Source: an uncultured bacterium (lineage in GTDB: Bacteria; Actinomycetota; Coriobacteriia; Coriobacteriales; Coriobacteriaceae). Taken from it: DNA of 55,800 nucleotides. Positions within the stretch are counted from its first letter, which is position 1; every line of letters starts with the position of its first letter. The translations under genes and the position numbers were made by a program. Below, one piece after another: positions 32,611 to 39,502 of this stretch. Where the stretch lies: assembly GCA_905214615.1 (NCBI GenBank), contig CAJMMX010000004.1:1-55800 (forward strand), in the 5' to 3' direction. The notes under the pieces were generated by a model. The model saw nothing but the letters and a program-made list of their open reading frames with translations, was not told the DNA's origin and ran no database searches.

Positions 32611-33174
32611 CTATTTAAACATGAGTTCGACGATCCCTGCCCAAACAGCCTTTTCATCGATGTCTTCATCTTGGGCAACGGTATTGCTCGCTCCCTCAAG
32701 TACGGTGTAAAGAATCTGCACGTACAGCATGACGTCTGTTTCATCGGAAAACGCGCCAATTTCTAGGCCATGGAGAAGGATGTCTTTAAGCGCGTCCATA
32801 GTTCGGTTGATCGCCGTTGCCTGACGTTCCTGAACTGCAGGGATTCGATTTGCCTGAATACTGACCTCGGCCAGCACGCGACGGCGCTTTTCATCACTAC
32901 GATAGCCACCTATAACCGAATTGCCGAGCTCGATAAGCGCCGCCTTGAATCCGTCCCTATCGACTATTAGCGAGTAGTCGCGCTGATAGTCGATAGTCGG
33001 AAACATACTATCTAAGAGCGTGGTGAAAATATCCTCTTTAGAGGGAAAGTAGTAGTACACCGATGGCTTGGATATACCGACACGGTCGCAGATTTTTCCA
33101 ATGGACGCCTTGTCGTAACCGACTTCTGCCACAAGATCATACATTGCGTCCAATATTTTTCCCTTTGTGCTCAC
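32611..33174 (-). CDS. TetR family regulator of the agmatine-type island
   Basis: 187 residues. N-terminal HTH (AMYDLVAEVGYDKASIGKICDRVGISKPSVYYYFPSKEDIF) and a helical ligand domain. It sits between MFS 1 and the deiminase-like gene, transcribed away from the latter. The palindrome ACCTACCG-AA-CGGTAGGT upstream of the deiminase gene and the variant upstream of MFS 1 are its likely operators. The inducer is probably the compound transported or hydrolysed by the island. Base composition is more AT-rich than the enzymes it would control. Confidence 0.88.
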   Translation of the reverse strand: MSTKGKILDAMYDLVAEVGYDKASIGKICDRVGISKPSVYYYFPSKEDIFTTLLDSMFPTIDYQRDYSLIVDRDGFKAALIELGNSVIGGYRSDEKRRRVLAEVSIQANRIPAVQERQATAINRTMDALKDILLHGLEIGAFSDETDVMLYVQILYTVLEGASNTVAQDEDIDEKAVWAGIVELMFK

Positions 33175-33276
33175 GCTTCACTTCTCCATTGCAAATCACT
33201 TCCGCATTGCCAACATTATTAAGAATGGCAACGGAACATCAATTCGTGTCCAAACACGACCACTATAAACGGTGAA

Positions 33277-33284
33277 CGGTAGGT
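33277..33284 (+). promoter_or_regulatory. Extra operator half-site
   Basis: CGGTAGGT preceded by GAA, the same as the right half of the palindrome at 33316. It lies 39 bp upstream of it and could act as a secondary site near the TetR gene's own promoter. Confidence 0.4.
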
Positions 33285-33315
33285 ATCGACAGGCGAATGG
33301 CAATTATACAAAAAC

Positions 33316-33333
33316 ACCTACCGAACGGTAGGT
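33316..33333 (+). promoter_or_regulatory. TetR operator, perfect palindrome
   Basis: ACCTACCGAACGGTAGGT: two 8-bp arms around a 2-bp centre, 80 bp before the deiminase-like start codon and directly before TATAGT. A related site overlaps the -10 of MFS gene 1. Confidence 0.78.
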
Positions 33334-33413
33334 ATAGTAGTACTATAGCTGGTGTAACCCCGCTATTGTCGCGGCCGGACAGCATTGCGGGAAACCCGAC
33401 GGAAGGACCAACC

Positions 33414-34652
33414 ATGTACGAGAACTATCGTATGCCGGGCGAGTTTGAGAAGCGCTCCAACGTCTATGTGACATGGCTTCCCGATTACATTCGCGCAGAG
33501 GGCTTCGATAATCGCCAGCCCTGCGTTGACGTAATTAAAGCTTTGCTTGAGTATGGCGATGTTACGGTCAACCTCAACTGTGGCACCCCCGGCTCCTACG
33601 AGGAAGCCTGCTCGCGCCTTAAAGAAGAAGGGGTGGATCTCGACCGTATCCAGATTACGCAGTTCGAAGACTCCAACTTCTACGTTCGCGACAACGGCCC
33701 CAGCATCATGGTCGACGACGAAGGCCATTCCTATATGGTCAACCCCGCTTGGACCTATTATGGCGTGTGGGACAAGAACTCCCCAGAGTGCCAGTCCGCA
33801 CGCAGGGCAGCTGTTCACATGGCGGTTGCGCTCGGGTGCTTCGATATCGTCAATTCCGAAATGGTTTCGGAGGGCGGCGACCGCGAGTTTGACGGTCACG
33901 GCACCCTGATCGCCATCGAGGACACGGAATGCCGCAAGCGCAATCCCGAGTTCTCAAAAGAGGAAGTGGAGGCCGAGTACAAGCGCATCTACAACCTCAA
34001 CAAGGTTATCTGGCTGCCGCAGCCTATGCTTGAGGACGACGACTATCGACTGGGCATCCTCGACGAGAAGGAAGATGGAACTCCTGTCTTCGGCATGAGC
34101 TTCGCCGCCCACATCGATGAGATGTGCCGCTTTATCACCCCGAACAAGATTCTTCTTGCCGAGGTATCCGATGAGGAGGCCGCCTCGAGCAAGGCGGGCG
34201 CGGAATCGCGTCGTCGCATCGACGCCGCCTACGAGATTCTACGCGCCGAGACGGACTGGGAGGGCAAGCCCTTCGAAATCGTCCACATGCCCACTGCCGA
34301 GCCGATCGAGGTTGTCATCGCCCCCGGCGACGAGGACTACGAGCTGTATAAGGGCTTCATCGACGAAATGGGCGGCAAGTTCATGGATGGCACCCCTTGG
34401 CCCGAAGGCCCCGTTCACTTTTATGCCGCAGCAAGCTACTGCAACTTCCTCATCTGCAACGGCGTCGTTCTTGGCCAGCGTTATTACCACGAAGGCATGA
34501 GCGAAGTCGTGAAGGAGAAGGACGAGCAGGCCAAGGCGGTTCTTGAGAGCTGCTTCCCCGATCGCAAGGTCATCATGATCGACTCTCTCGCGCTTAACCT
34601 GTCCGGCGGCGGCGTGCACTGCTGGACCAAGGACGTGGCCGCCAGCTGCTAG
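33414..34652 (+). CDS. Agmatine deiminase family hydrolase (divergent)
   Basis: 412 residues from ATG 33414 (GGAAGGACC upstream). Family motifs: RDNGP at 92-96, EGGD 153-156 with DGHGT 160-164, HID at 233-235, YCNFLICN 342-349 and SGGGVHCWT with nucleophile Cys403. These are the catalytic Cys, His and Asp of guanidine-modifying hydrolases, which turn agmatine into N-carbamoylputrescine plus ammonia. The protein is about 40 residues longer than usual; extra sequence lies before HID (205-230), and WTYYGVWDKNS replaces the usual tryptophan-rich substrate loop. So the guanidino substrate may not be agmatine. Followed after 121 bp by a transcarbamylase, as in catabolic agmatine operons. Confidence 0.85.
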   Translation: MYENYRMPGEFEKRSNVYVTWLPDYIRAEGFDNRQPCVDVIKALLEYGDVTVNLNCGTPGSYEEACSRLKEEGVDLDRIQITQFEDSNFYVRDNGPSIMVDDEGHSYMVNPAWTYYGVWDKNSPECQSARRAAVHMAVALGCFDIVNSEMVSEGGDREFDGHGTLIAIEDTECRKRNPEFSKEEVEAEYKRIYNLNKVIWLPQPMLEDDDYRLGILDEKEDGTPVFGMSFAAHIDEMCRFITPNKILLAEVSDEEAASSKAGAESRRRIDAAYEILRAETDWEGKPFEIVHMPTAEPIEVVIAPGDEDYELYKGFIDEMGGKFMDGTPWPEGPVHFYAAASYCNFLICNGVVLGQRYYHEGMSEVVKEKDEQAKAVLESCFPDRKVIMIDSLALNLSGGGVHCWTKDVAASC

Positions 34653-34699
34653 CAAGTTCTTAAACTTGCGCTGCCTGATCCAAGCGCCACATTTACAGT

Positions 34700-34729
34700 C
34701 CCCGAGGGATATCCGTGTTTCCCTCGGGG
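34700..34729 (+). other. Intercistronic hairpin
   Basis: Perfect 10-bp stem CCCCGAGGGA/TCCCTCGGGG with a 10-base loop, between the deiminase-like and transcarbamylase genes. No T-run follows, so it more likely sets transcript stability or partial readthrough than full termination. Confidence 0.6.
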
Positions 34730-34773
34730 GCGCATTCGACACTTACCCATCAAACAATTGAAAGGAAATAGGC

Positions 34774-35838
34774 ATGAACAACAGCCTTCGCGGTCGCGAC
34801 TACCTCAACATCCACGATCTTTCCTCTGAGGATTTCCGTTACCTCATCGATCTTGCCTGGAACCTCAAGGCCCAGAAAAAGTCCGGTGTCGACCAGCGCT
34901 ACTTCCCCGGCAAGAACGTTCTCGCCAACTTTGAGTGGGGCTCGACCCGCACTCGTTGCGCCTTTGAGACCTCTTGCAACGACCTGGGCATGGGCTTCAC
35001 CTATCTGACCAACTCCCACATGGGCGATTGCGAGACCATCGAGGATGCCATGCGCGTCTTCAACGGCATGTATGATCTCATTGTCTATCGTGCACAAAAG
35101 GACGAGCAGTTCCTCTATGATGTCGCCGACTTGGTCGATATTCCAGTCATCAATGCCCTCACCCTCGGCGATCACCCGACCCAGATGCTCGCTGACGCTC
35201 TCACGATGGAGGAGCAGTGGGGTGGTCTGCGCACGAGCCGTGGCAAGAAGATGGCCTTCGTTGGCAACTGCGCCGGCGCCCCCGTGTGGTATGGCCGTCT
35301 GTGCGCGATGCTCGACATGGACTTCCTCGCCATCGGCCCCGACGACCTCCGTCACCAGATGTGCAAGGAAATGATCGAGGAGGTTGAGGCCTGCTACGCC
35401 AAGTACGCGCCTAACAGGACCTTCACCATCACCTCTGACCTTGATGCTCTGGACGGTGTCGACGTAATCGTTACCGAGGAGTGGCGCTACATCAACCCCG
35501 AGTGCGGCGACGAGGTTCTGGACCCCGACGACTACAACTCTTGGCTTGGCGACGCCGAGTCCCTGTACCCCTATCGCGTCACCAGTGAGCTGTGCAAGCG
35601 CACCAACAACCCCGACATCTTCTGCATGCACGAGCTCCCCTCTGTTCACAACGCAAATCACCGCGTTGGCAAGATGTTGCTCGACCAGTGCAAGAACGAC
35701 CTGCATCGTGAAATCATCACCGAGGGCTTTGAGATTGCGGACGAGTGCTTTGAGGCCAACGCGTCGGTCATCTTCCGTGAGGCAGAGAACCGTCAGCACA
35801 CCATTAAGGCCGTTATGTGCGCCCTTCTGGGTCTCTAG
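34774..35838 (+). CDS. Transcarbamylase (OTC/putrescine carbamoyltransferase family) with altered substrate motifs
   Basis: 354 residues, AAAGGAAA upstream. Carbamoyl-phosphate site intact: STRTR at 57-61, Arg106 (VYRAQ), HPTQ at 134-137. The second-substrate motifs are changed: the ornithine-binding SMG loop (after VxxDxW) reads TEEWRYINPE near 234-243, and the HCLP cysteine motif reads MHELP at 285-289, placing Glu where Cys is normally invariant. In a catabolic route the enzyme would run backwards, giving carbamoyl phosphate from a carbamoylated amine made by the upstream hydrolase. Carbamate kinase is not in the window. The substrate is probably neither ornithine nor putrescine (inference). 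Confidence 0.85.
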   Translation: MNNSLRGRDYLNIHDLSSEDFRYLIDLAWNLKAQKKSGVDQRYFPGKNVLANFEWGSTRTRCAFETSCNDLGMGFTYLTNSHMGDCETIEDAMRVFNGMYDLIVYRAQKDEQFLYDVADLVDIPVINALTLGDHPTQMLADALTMEEQWGGLRTSRGKKMAFVGNCAGAPVWYGRLCAMLDMDFLAIGPDDLRHQMCKEMIEEVEACYAKYAPNRTFTITSDLDALDGVDVIVTEEWRYINPECGDEVLDPDDYNSWLGDAESLYPYRVTSELCKRTNNPDIFCMHELPSVHNANHRVGKMLLDQCKNDLHREIITEGFEIADECFEANASVIFREAENRQHTIKAVMCALLGL

Positions 35839-35849
35839 GAGCTGTATCA

Positions 35850-37115
35850 ATGGAAAATGCAAAGTTAAAGAGCAGCAAGGTTTACGCATGGGTTCTCGTG
35901 ATCGCGCTCGGCCTCATGTCTGCCGGTACGACCGGATCCTATAGCGTAATCGCTGGCTCCTTCGTCGCGCCCGTGTGCGAGGAGTTCGGATTTGACTACT
36001 CCATCTTCTCGTATTACTTCACTGCAACGCTCATTGGTCTTGCAGCGGCTCTTCCGTTTGTCGGAAAACTCATCCCCAAGGTTGTTGGCAAGTTTTGGCT
36101 CCCCGTCGTCGAGCTTATTCTGCTCGCCGCTGGCGCAGGCATGGCCTTCTACACCGAAGTCTGGATGTTCATCGCAGCTGGTGCTTTGATTGGCGTTTGC
36201 TTCGCCTTCACTACCGGCGTCGCCATGTCCGATGTTATTGACCAGTGGTTCAAAAAATCTGGCGGCCTGGCAATTGGTCTCGCTTGGGCAGTGAACTCGA
36301 TTTACATGCTCATCATGAGTCCCGTCATCACCTCTGTCATTGAGGCTGCTGGCTGGAGGACTGGTTATCTGGTGCTCGCTGGCGTCTCCGCCGTGCTCAT
36401 TCTTCCCGCTTCCATCCTGATTATCCGCTATAAGCCCCAGGACAAGGGCATGCTGCCCTATGGCTATGTCGAAGGCGAGACGGTCGCCGAGACCGAGGAG
36501 ACGACCGAGGATAGTGCACGTGGCGTTAGCTACGCACGCGCTATTAAGTCGCCTGCATTCTTTTTCTGCATCGGCTTCCTCTGCCTCGTTCAGCTTACTT
36601 GCTGCATGAACCAGCTGTTCCCCACCTATGCCGCCGAGGTCGGCTTTAGCCCCATGGTGGGTGGCTTCATGGTTTCCGCCGCATCGCTGTTCGACCTGTT
36701 CCTCAACCCGATCGTCGGTACCACTTGCGATAAGTTTGGCAGCACCAAGGCCATTCTGAGCTGGCTCGCCGTCTCGATTCTCTCCTTTGTCATGCTCATG
36801 ATGAGCAGCGGCAACTCGACGCTCAGCATTCTTGCTGCCGGTGTTAACGACGTCATGTACGTCATCGCCGGCACCGCTCTGACCGTTTTGGTGATGGACG
36901 TCTTTGGCTCCCGTGACTTTGGTCGCATCTTCGCGCTCATCTGCTCCGTGGGCTATATCGTCGGCGCCTTTGGCATGCCCGTCATGATGAAGGTATACGA
37001 GCTTGTCGGCTCCTTCCAGGGCGTTTTCATCTTCTGTATTGCATGCAACGTCATCATCGGTCTGTTCTTGCTGCTGGCAAAGAAGACTGGTAAGAGCCTC
37101 TCTTGGGACGAATAG
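35850..37115 (+). CDS. MFS transporter, OFA-like, copy 2
   Basis: 421 residues from ATG 35850, 11 bp after the transcarbamylase stop and preceded by AGGAGC. Twelve helices; begins AWVLVIALGLMSAGTTGSYSVIAGSF, matching copy 1. Tight linkage to the transcarbamylase makes it the probable substrate/product carrier, for example an exchanger of guanidino compound for amine, by analogy with agmatine/putrescine antiport. Codon use is close to highly expressed neighbours, unlike copy 1. Confidence 0.9.
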   Translation: MENAKLKSSKVYAWVLVIALGLMSAGTTGSYSVIAGSFVAPVCEEFGFDYSIFSYYFTATLIGLAAALPFVGKLIPKVVGKFWLPVVELILLAAGAGMAFYTEVWMFIAAGALIGVCFAFTTGVAMSDVIDQWFKKSGGLAIGLAWAVNSIYMLIMSPVITSVIEAAGWRTGYLVLAGVSAVLILPASILIIRYKPQDKGMLPYGYVEGETVAETEETTEDSARGVSYARAIKSPAFFFCIGFLCLVQLTCCMNQLFPTYAAEVGFSPMVGGFMVSAASLFDLFLNPIVGTTCDKFGSTKAILSWLAVSILSFVMLMMSSGNSTLSILAAGVNDVMYVIAGTALTVLVMDVFGSRDFGRIFALICSVGYIVGAFGMPVMMKVYELVGSFQGVFIFCIACNVIIGLFLLLAKKTGKSLSWDE

Positions 37116-37164
37116 TTCGATTCGTCTTAGTCATACGCTGTAGGAGTTAATCTGCAGCAGCTTT

Positions 37165-37195
37165 AGGGCATCGGCTAACGCCGGTGCCCTTTTTC
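37165..37195 (+). terminator. Rho-independent terminator of the island
   Basis: AGGGCA-TCGG...CCGG-TGCCCT stem followed by TTTTTC. Confidence 0.88.
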
Positions 37196-37199
37196 ATGG

Positions 37200-37232
37200 A
37201 ATGTGACAAAGGGACAGTCCCTTTGTCACATT
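37200..37232. repeat. Hairpin repeat R4 (TGTGACAAAGGG family)
   Basis: Fully symmetrical copy, AATGTGACAAAGGGAC/AGTCCCTTTGTCACATT, between convergent genes, 5 bp after the terminator T-run. Confidence 0.88.
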
Positions 37233-37238
37233 GGGCGC

Positions 37239-38372
37239 CTAGCTCGTTTTGCCCACCAACGTGATACGGATGCTTGGATGGGTGTACTCGTCAAACTCGT
37301 CCTCGGGCTCCGTGTCAAACGAATAGTACGTTTTGATGGGGTTGTCACTCGTCCTGATGGAGATTCTCTCGTAGAGCGAACCGTTCAAAAAAGCCTGCCT
37401 AAACTCTTCGGGGAGCTTTTGCGGTGCTAGGAGCTCGGGACTCATGGTCTTGACGTCTACGGTTTGGACGACAGAGGAAAGTTCGTCCAAGTCGAGCTCG
37501 ATGCGGGCGAGGTTGTCCTCAAGGCTCGCGTCGGGGTCGATCTCTGCTATGTAACTCACTTCCTTGAGCGTTCCCTTGTTGTCAAAGTCCAGATACGTAT
37601 AGGTCTTCTGGGCGTCGGAGTCGCCTTCGTGCAGATAGCCGCGGACATGATAGCCGTAATCTTGATATCGCTCGTAGGGGTCATCGGCGGACACGTACTC
37701 GCATGCGGGCTCTAGCGTCTTGCGGGCGATGGCGATCTGCTCGGCCGCGGCCGCGGCATTCTCCTGCATCTCGATGTTTCCCTGTGCCAGCTGCGGGATA
37801 TAAGCACCGCACACGATTGCGAGGGGCAGCGCCACAAGTGCGATGATCCACTTTTTTGCACGGGGGATAGGCACGCTATAGGCCTCCGCCATGGCCTTTG
37901 CGTTGGCATAGCTTTCGGTAAGTACGTCCGCTGCGGTGGCGACGGCGCCTACGGCAGCGGCGACTTCTGCCGCGCCGCCCAGGTTGCGCACGGTCGCGTT
38001 ATCGCTGTTCTTAAGCAGGCGCGCGGCAGCCTGCGTACCGATAACGCCTGCGATTTGTGCCGAGCGGTCTTTCTCGGTCTGCTCGACGACGAGTCGGTGC
38101 TGCATTTCCTTCCACTGCTTGCCGCGCATGCCAAAGCGCGGCGCGAGCGCGCAGTAGCAGAATATGACGAGCTCGATGGCAGTGAGCGCCAAGGCGGTCA
38201 TCATGCCCGTCTCTTGGAAGCCTTCGTGATGGAAGACGATATCGTCGATCATTTCGAAGGGAATGATCAAAAAAGGCAGCACGAACGCCATGGCAAGCGC
38301 TGCACCGGCAATCTTGGGATAGATGCAGTATCGCTGGATACGCTTGCGTTCTTGTTCGGAAATTGTTGCCAT
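37239..38372 (-). CDS. Membrane protein of unknown function
   Basis: 377 residues from ATG 38372 (AAGGACC upstream). Two hydrophobic helices near 20-40 and 55-78, a cytoplasmic helical stretch rich in Ala (AAARLLKNSDNATVRNLGGAAEVAAAVGAVATAADVLTE), a third helix about 172-192 (WIIALVALPLAIVCGAYIP), and an extracytoplasmic C-terminal domain of about 180 residues with acidic patches. No family recognised. The next gene upstream in the same direction also encodes a membrane protein, 63 bp away. Confidence 0.7.
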   Translation of the reverse strand: MATISEQERKRIQRYCIYPKIAGAALAMAFVLPFLIIPFEMIDDIVFHHEGFQETGMMTALALTAIELVIFCYCALAPRFGMRGKQWKEMQHRLVVEQTEKDRSAQIAGVIGTQAAARLLKNSDNATVRNLGGAAEVAAAVGAVATAADVLTESYANAKAMAEAYSVPIPRAKKWIIALVALPLAIVCGAYIPQLAQGNIEMQENAAAAAEQIAIARKTLEPACEYVSADDPYERYQDYGYHVRGYLHEGDSDAQKTYTYLDFDNKGTLKEVSYIAEIDPDASLEDNLARIELDLDELSSVVQTVDVKTMSPELLAPQKLPEEFRQAFLNGSLYERISIRTSDNPIKTYYSFDTEPEDEFDEYTHPSIRITLVGKTS

Positions 38373-38435
38373 GGCTGGTCCTTGGTGTCGTAACGGTCGT
38401 TGCGGCGCATGGGGCGCGGGGCGCATCAGTTTGAG

Positions 38436-38963
38436 CTAGCGCTGGATAAGAACATAGAGCAAGATGCTCATCGCGATGAGCAAGAAGCCTGCGATGTTAA
38501 ACATCAGTGTGGCAAAGTTGCCCACGATGGGGCGTTCGACATAGCTTTTGTCTGGGTTGCTGGGGTTGTAGTACACGGTCATTTGGCTACCGAGGGGCCA
38601 AAGCTGCTCCGCGAGGGTGCCTAGGCGGGCGATGGGGCCTGTCTGCACGTGCAGCCAGCCCTTGGCGTCTTCGTAGGCGGTGGCTTGCGTGCGGATGGGG
38701 AGTCCCGACAAGCTTTTGGTCATTATGCCACGGAATTGTTTTTTCGCGCGGTATTGCGTGCCGTCGACGGCGTATTCCAAAACGGGATACATCCTGCCTT
38801 CGCCCATAAAGCGATGGTCGATGACCGTTCCCATGGTCACGGCGGTACAGGCCTTGGCTTTCTTGCGAGCGGCGGCTTTCATGAGCGCGCTCACTCCGAT
38901 AAGCAGGATGCCGATGCCCCCAACCAAGATGAGCGCGAGCAGGGATATCTGCGACGTGGTCAC
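38436..38963 (-). CDS. DUF3592-type membrane protein
   Basis: 175 residues. One helix at the N-terminus (LLALILVGGIGILLIGVSALM) and one at the C-terminus (ATLMFNIAGFLLIAMSILLYVLI) flank a beta-rich domain with YPVLEYAVDGTQYRAK and MTVYYNPSNPDKSYVE, the hallmark strands of DUF3592. GGAGAACGCC precedes ATG 38963. Function unknown; may share a transcript with the membrane gene at 37239. Confidence 0.8.
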   Translation of the reverse strand: MTTSQISLLALILVGGIGILLIGVSALMKAAARKKAKACTAVTMGTVIDHRFMGEGRMYPVLEYAVDGTQYRAKKQFRGIMTKSLSGLPIRTQATAYEDAKGWLHVQTGPIARLGTLAEQLWPLGSQMTVYYNPSNPDKSYVERPIVGNFATLMFNIAGFLLIAMSILLYVLIQR

Positions 38964-39054
38964 GGCGTTCTCCTTTGGCGCGATACCGTCATATGTGACC
39001 CAGTATAGAGAATCCCGCCATCGATGAGCTATTGCGGGGGGGGGGTCAATTCTG

Positions 39055-39086
39055 AATGTGACAAATGGACTGTTCCTTTGTCACAT
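39055..39086. repeat. Hairpin repeat R5 (TGTGACAAAGGG family)
   Basis: Degenerate copy, GATGTGACAAAGGA-like arms with AAATGG in the left arm and TTCCTTTGTCACATC on the right. Confidence 0.8.
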
Positions 39087-39100
39087 CGGGGACTGCGGAA

Positions 39101-39286
39101 TCGAGGTCTAATACTTTTCCCGAGAAGTGAACGAGTGAAAACGGACTCCCGAAGCATCGACACTTTTGGCGTGCAATTTCCTGCGGTTTTGCCAGTCAAA
39201 TCCTGCGGTTTTGACGCCTAAAAATGTCAATGCTTCGGGGGTCCAAATAGAGCCGTTCACTTCTCGGGAAAAGTATTAGACCTCGA
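39101..39286. repeat. 186-bp palindromic element with 33-bp perfect terminal inverted repeats
   Basis: Arms 39101-39133 and 39254-39286 are exact inverted copies (TCGAGGTCTAATACTTTTCC...). Inside them a second, 20-bp pair lies at about 39143-39162 and 39225-39244 with two mismatches (GGACTCCCGAAGCAT type). The centre carries two direct copies of TCCTGCGGTTTTG (39179-39191, 39201-39213). The structure resembles a MITE or other non-autonomous element; no transposase is encoded and no clear target duplication is seen. Confidence 0.85.
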
Positions 39287-39340
39287 AATATGGGCGGCGT
39301 TCGCGAACGGCAACTAGCTTGCGTCCGGTAGCCGGCACTT

Positions 39341-39367
39341 GGGGCAAAGGGACTGCCCTTTTGCCCC
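39341..39367. repeat. GGGGCAAAGGG hairpin variant
   Basis: GGGGCAAAGGG-ACTG-CCCTTTTGCCCC, preceded by GGCACTT. Shares the AAAGGGAC core with the TGTGACAAAGGG family but has different ends. Confidence 0.7.
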
Positions 39368-39449
39368 TTCACCATTGCATCGTATCTGGTGTGGAAAAAA
39401 TATCGCCTGCGTTCTCGCGCCTGCGAAGAGTTCCTGAACCGCTTGAATG

Positions 39450-39482
39450 GGATGTGACAAAGGGACTGTCCCTTTGTCACAT
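39450..39482. repeat. Hairpin repeat R6 (TGTGACAAAGGG family)
   Basis: Near-symmetrical copy, ATGTGACAAAGGGAC/GTCCCTTTGTCACAT, ending 20 bp before the Dus start codon, so it can fold in the leader of that mRNA. Confidence 0.87.
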
Positions 39483-39502
39483 TGATTTGAGAGTGGATGT
39501 TG

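Larger units (their letters stand above)
38964..39502. other. Repeat-rich intergenic region without genes
   Basis: 540 bp holding a run of ten G (39036-39045), hairpin repeats R5 and R6, a GGGGCAAAGGG...CCCTTTTGCCCC variant, and a 186-bp palindromic element. Short open frames here (39024-39221, 39196-39480) are built wholly from these repeats and are not genes. Confidence 0.8.

Noticed and set aside
39024..39480. Two overlapping small ORFs sharing the peptide RGLILFPRSER
   Set aside because: The shared peptide arises because both cross arms of the same inverted repeat; no gene is supported.
21597..39482. TGTGACAAAGGG repeats as a CRISPR array
   Set aside because: Copies are kilobases apart, self-complementary and lie at gene ends, without spacers or cas genes.
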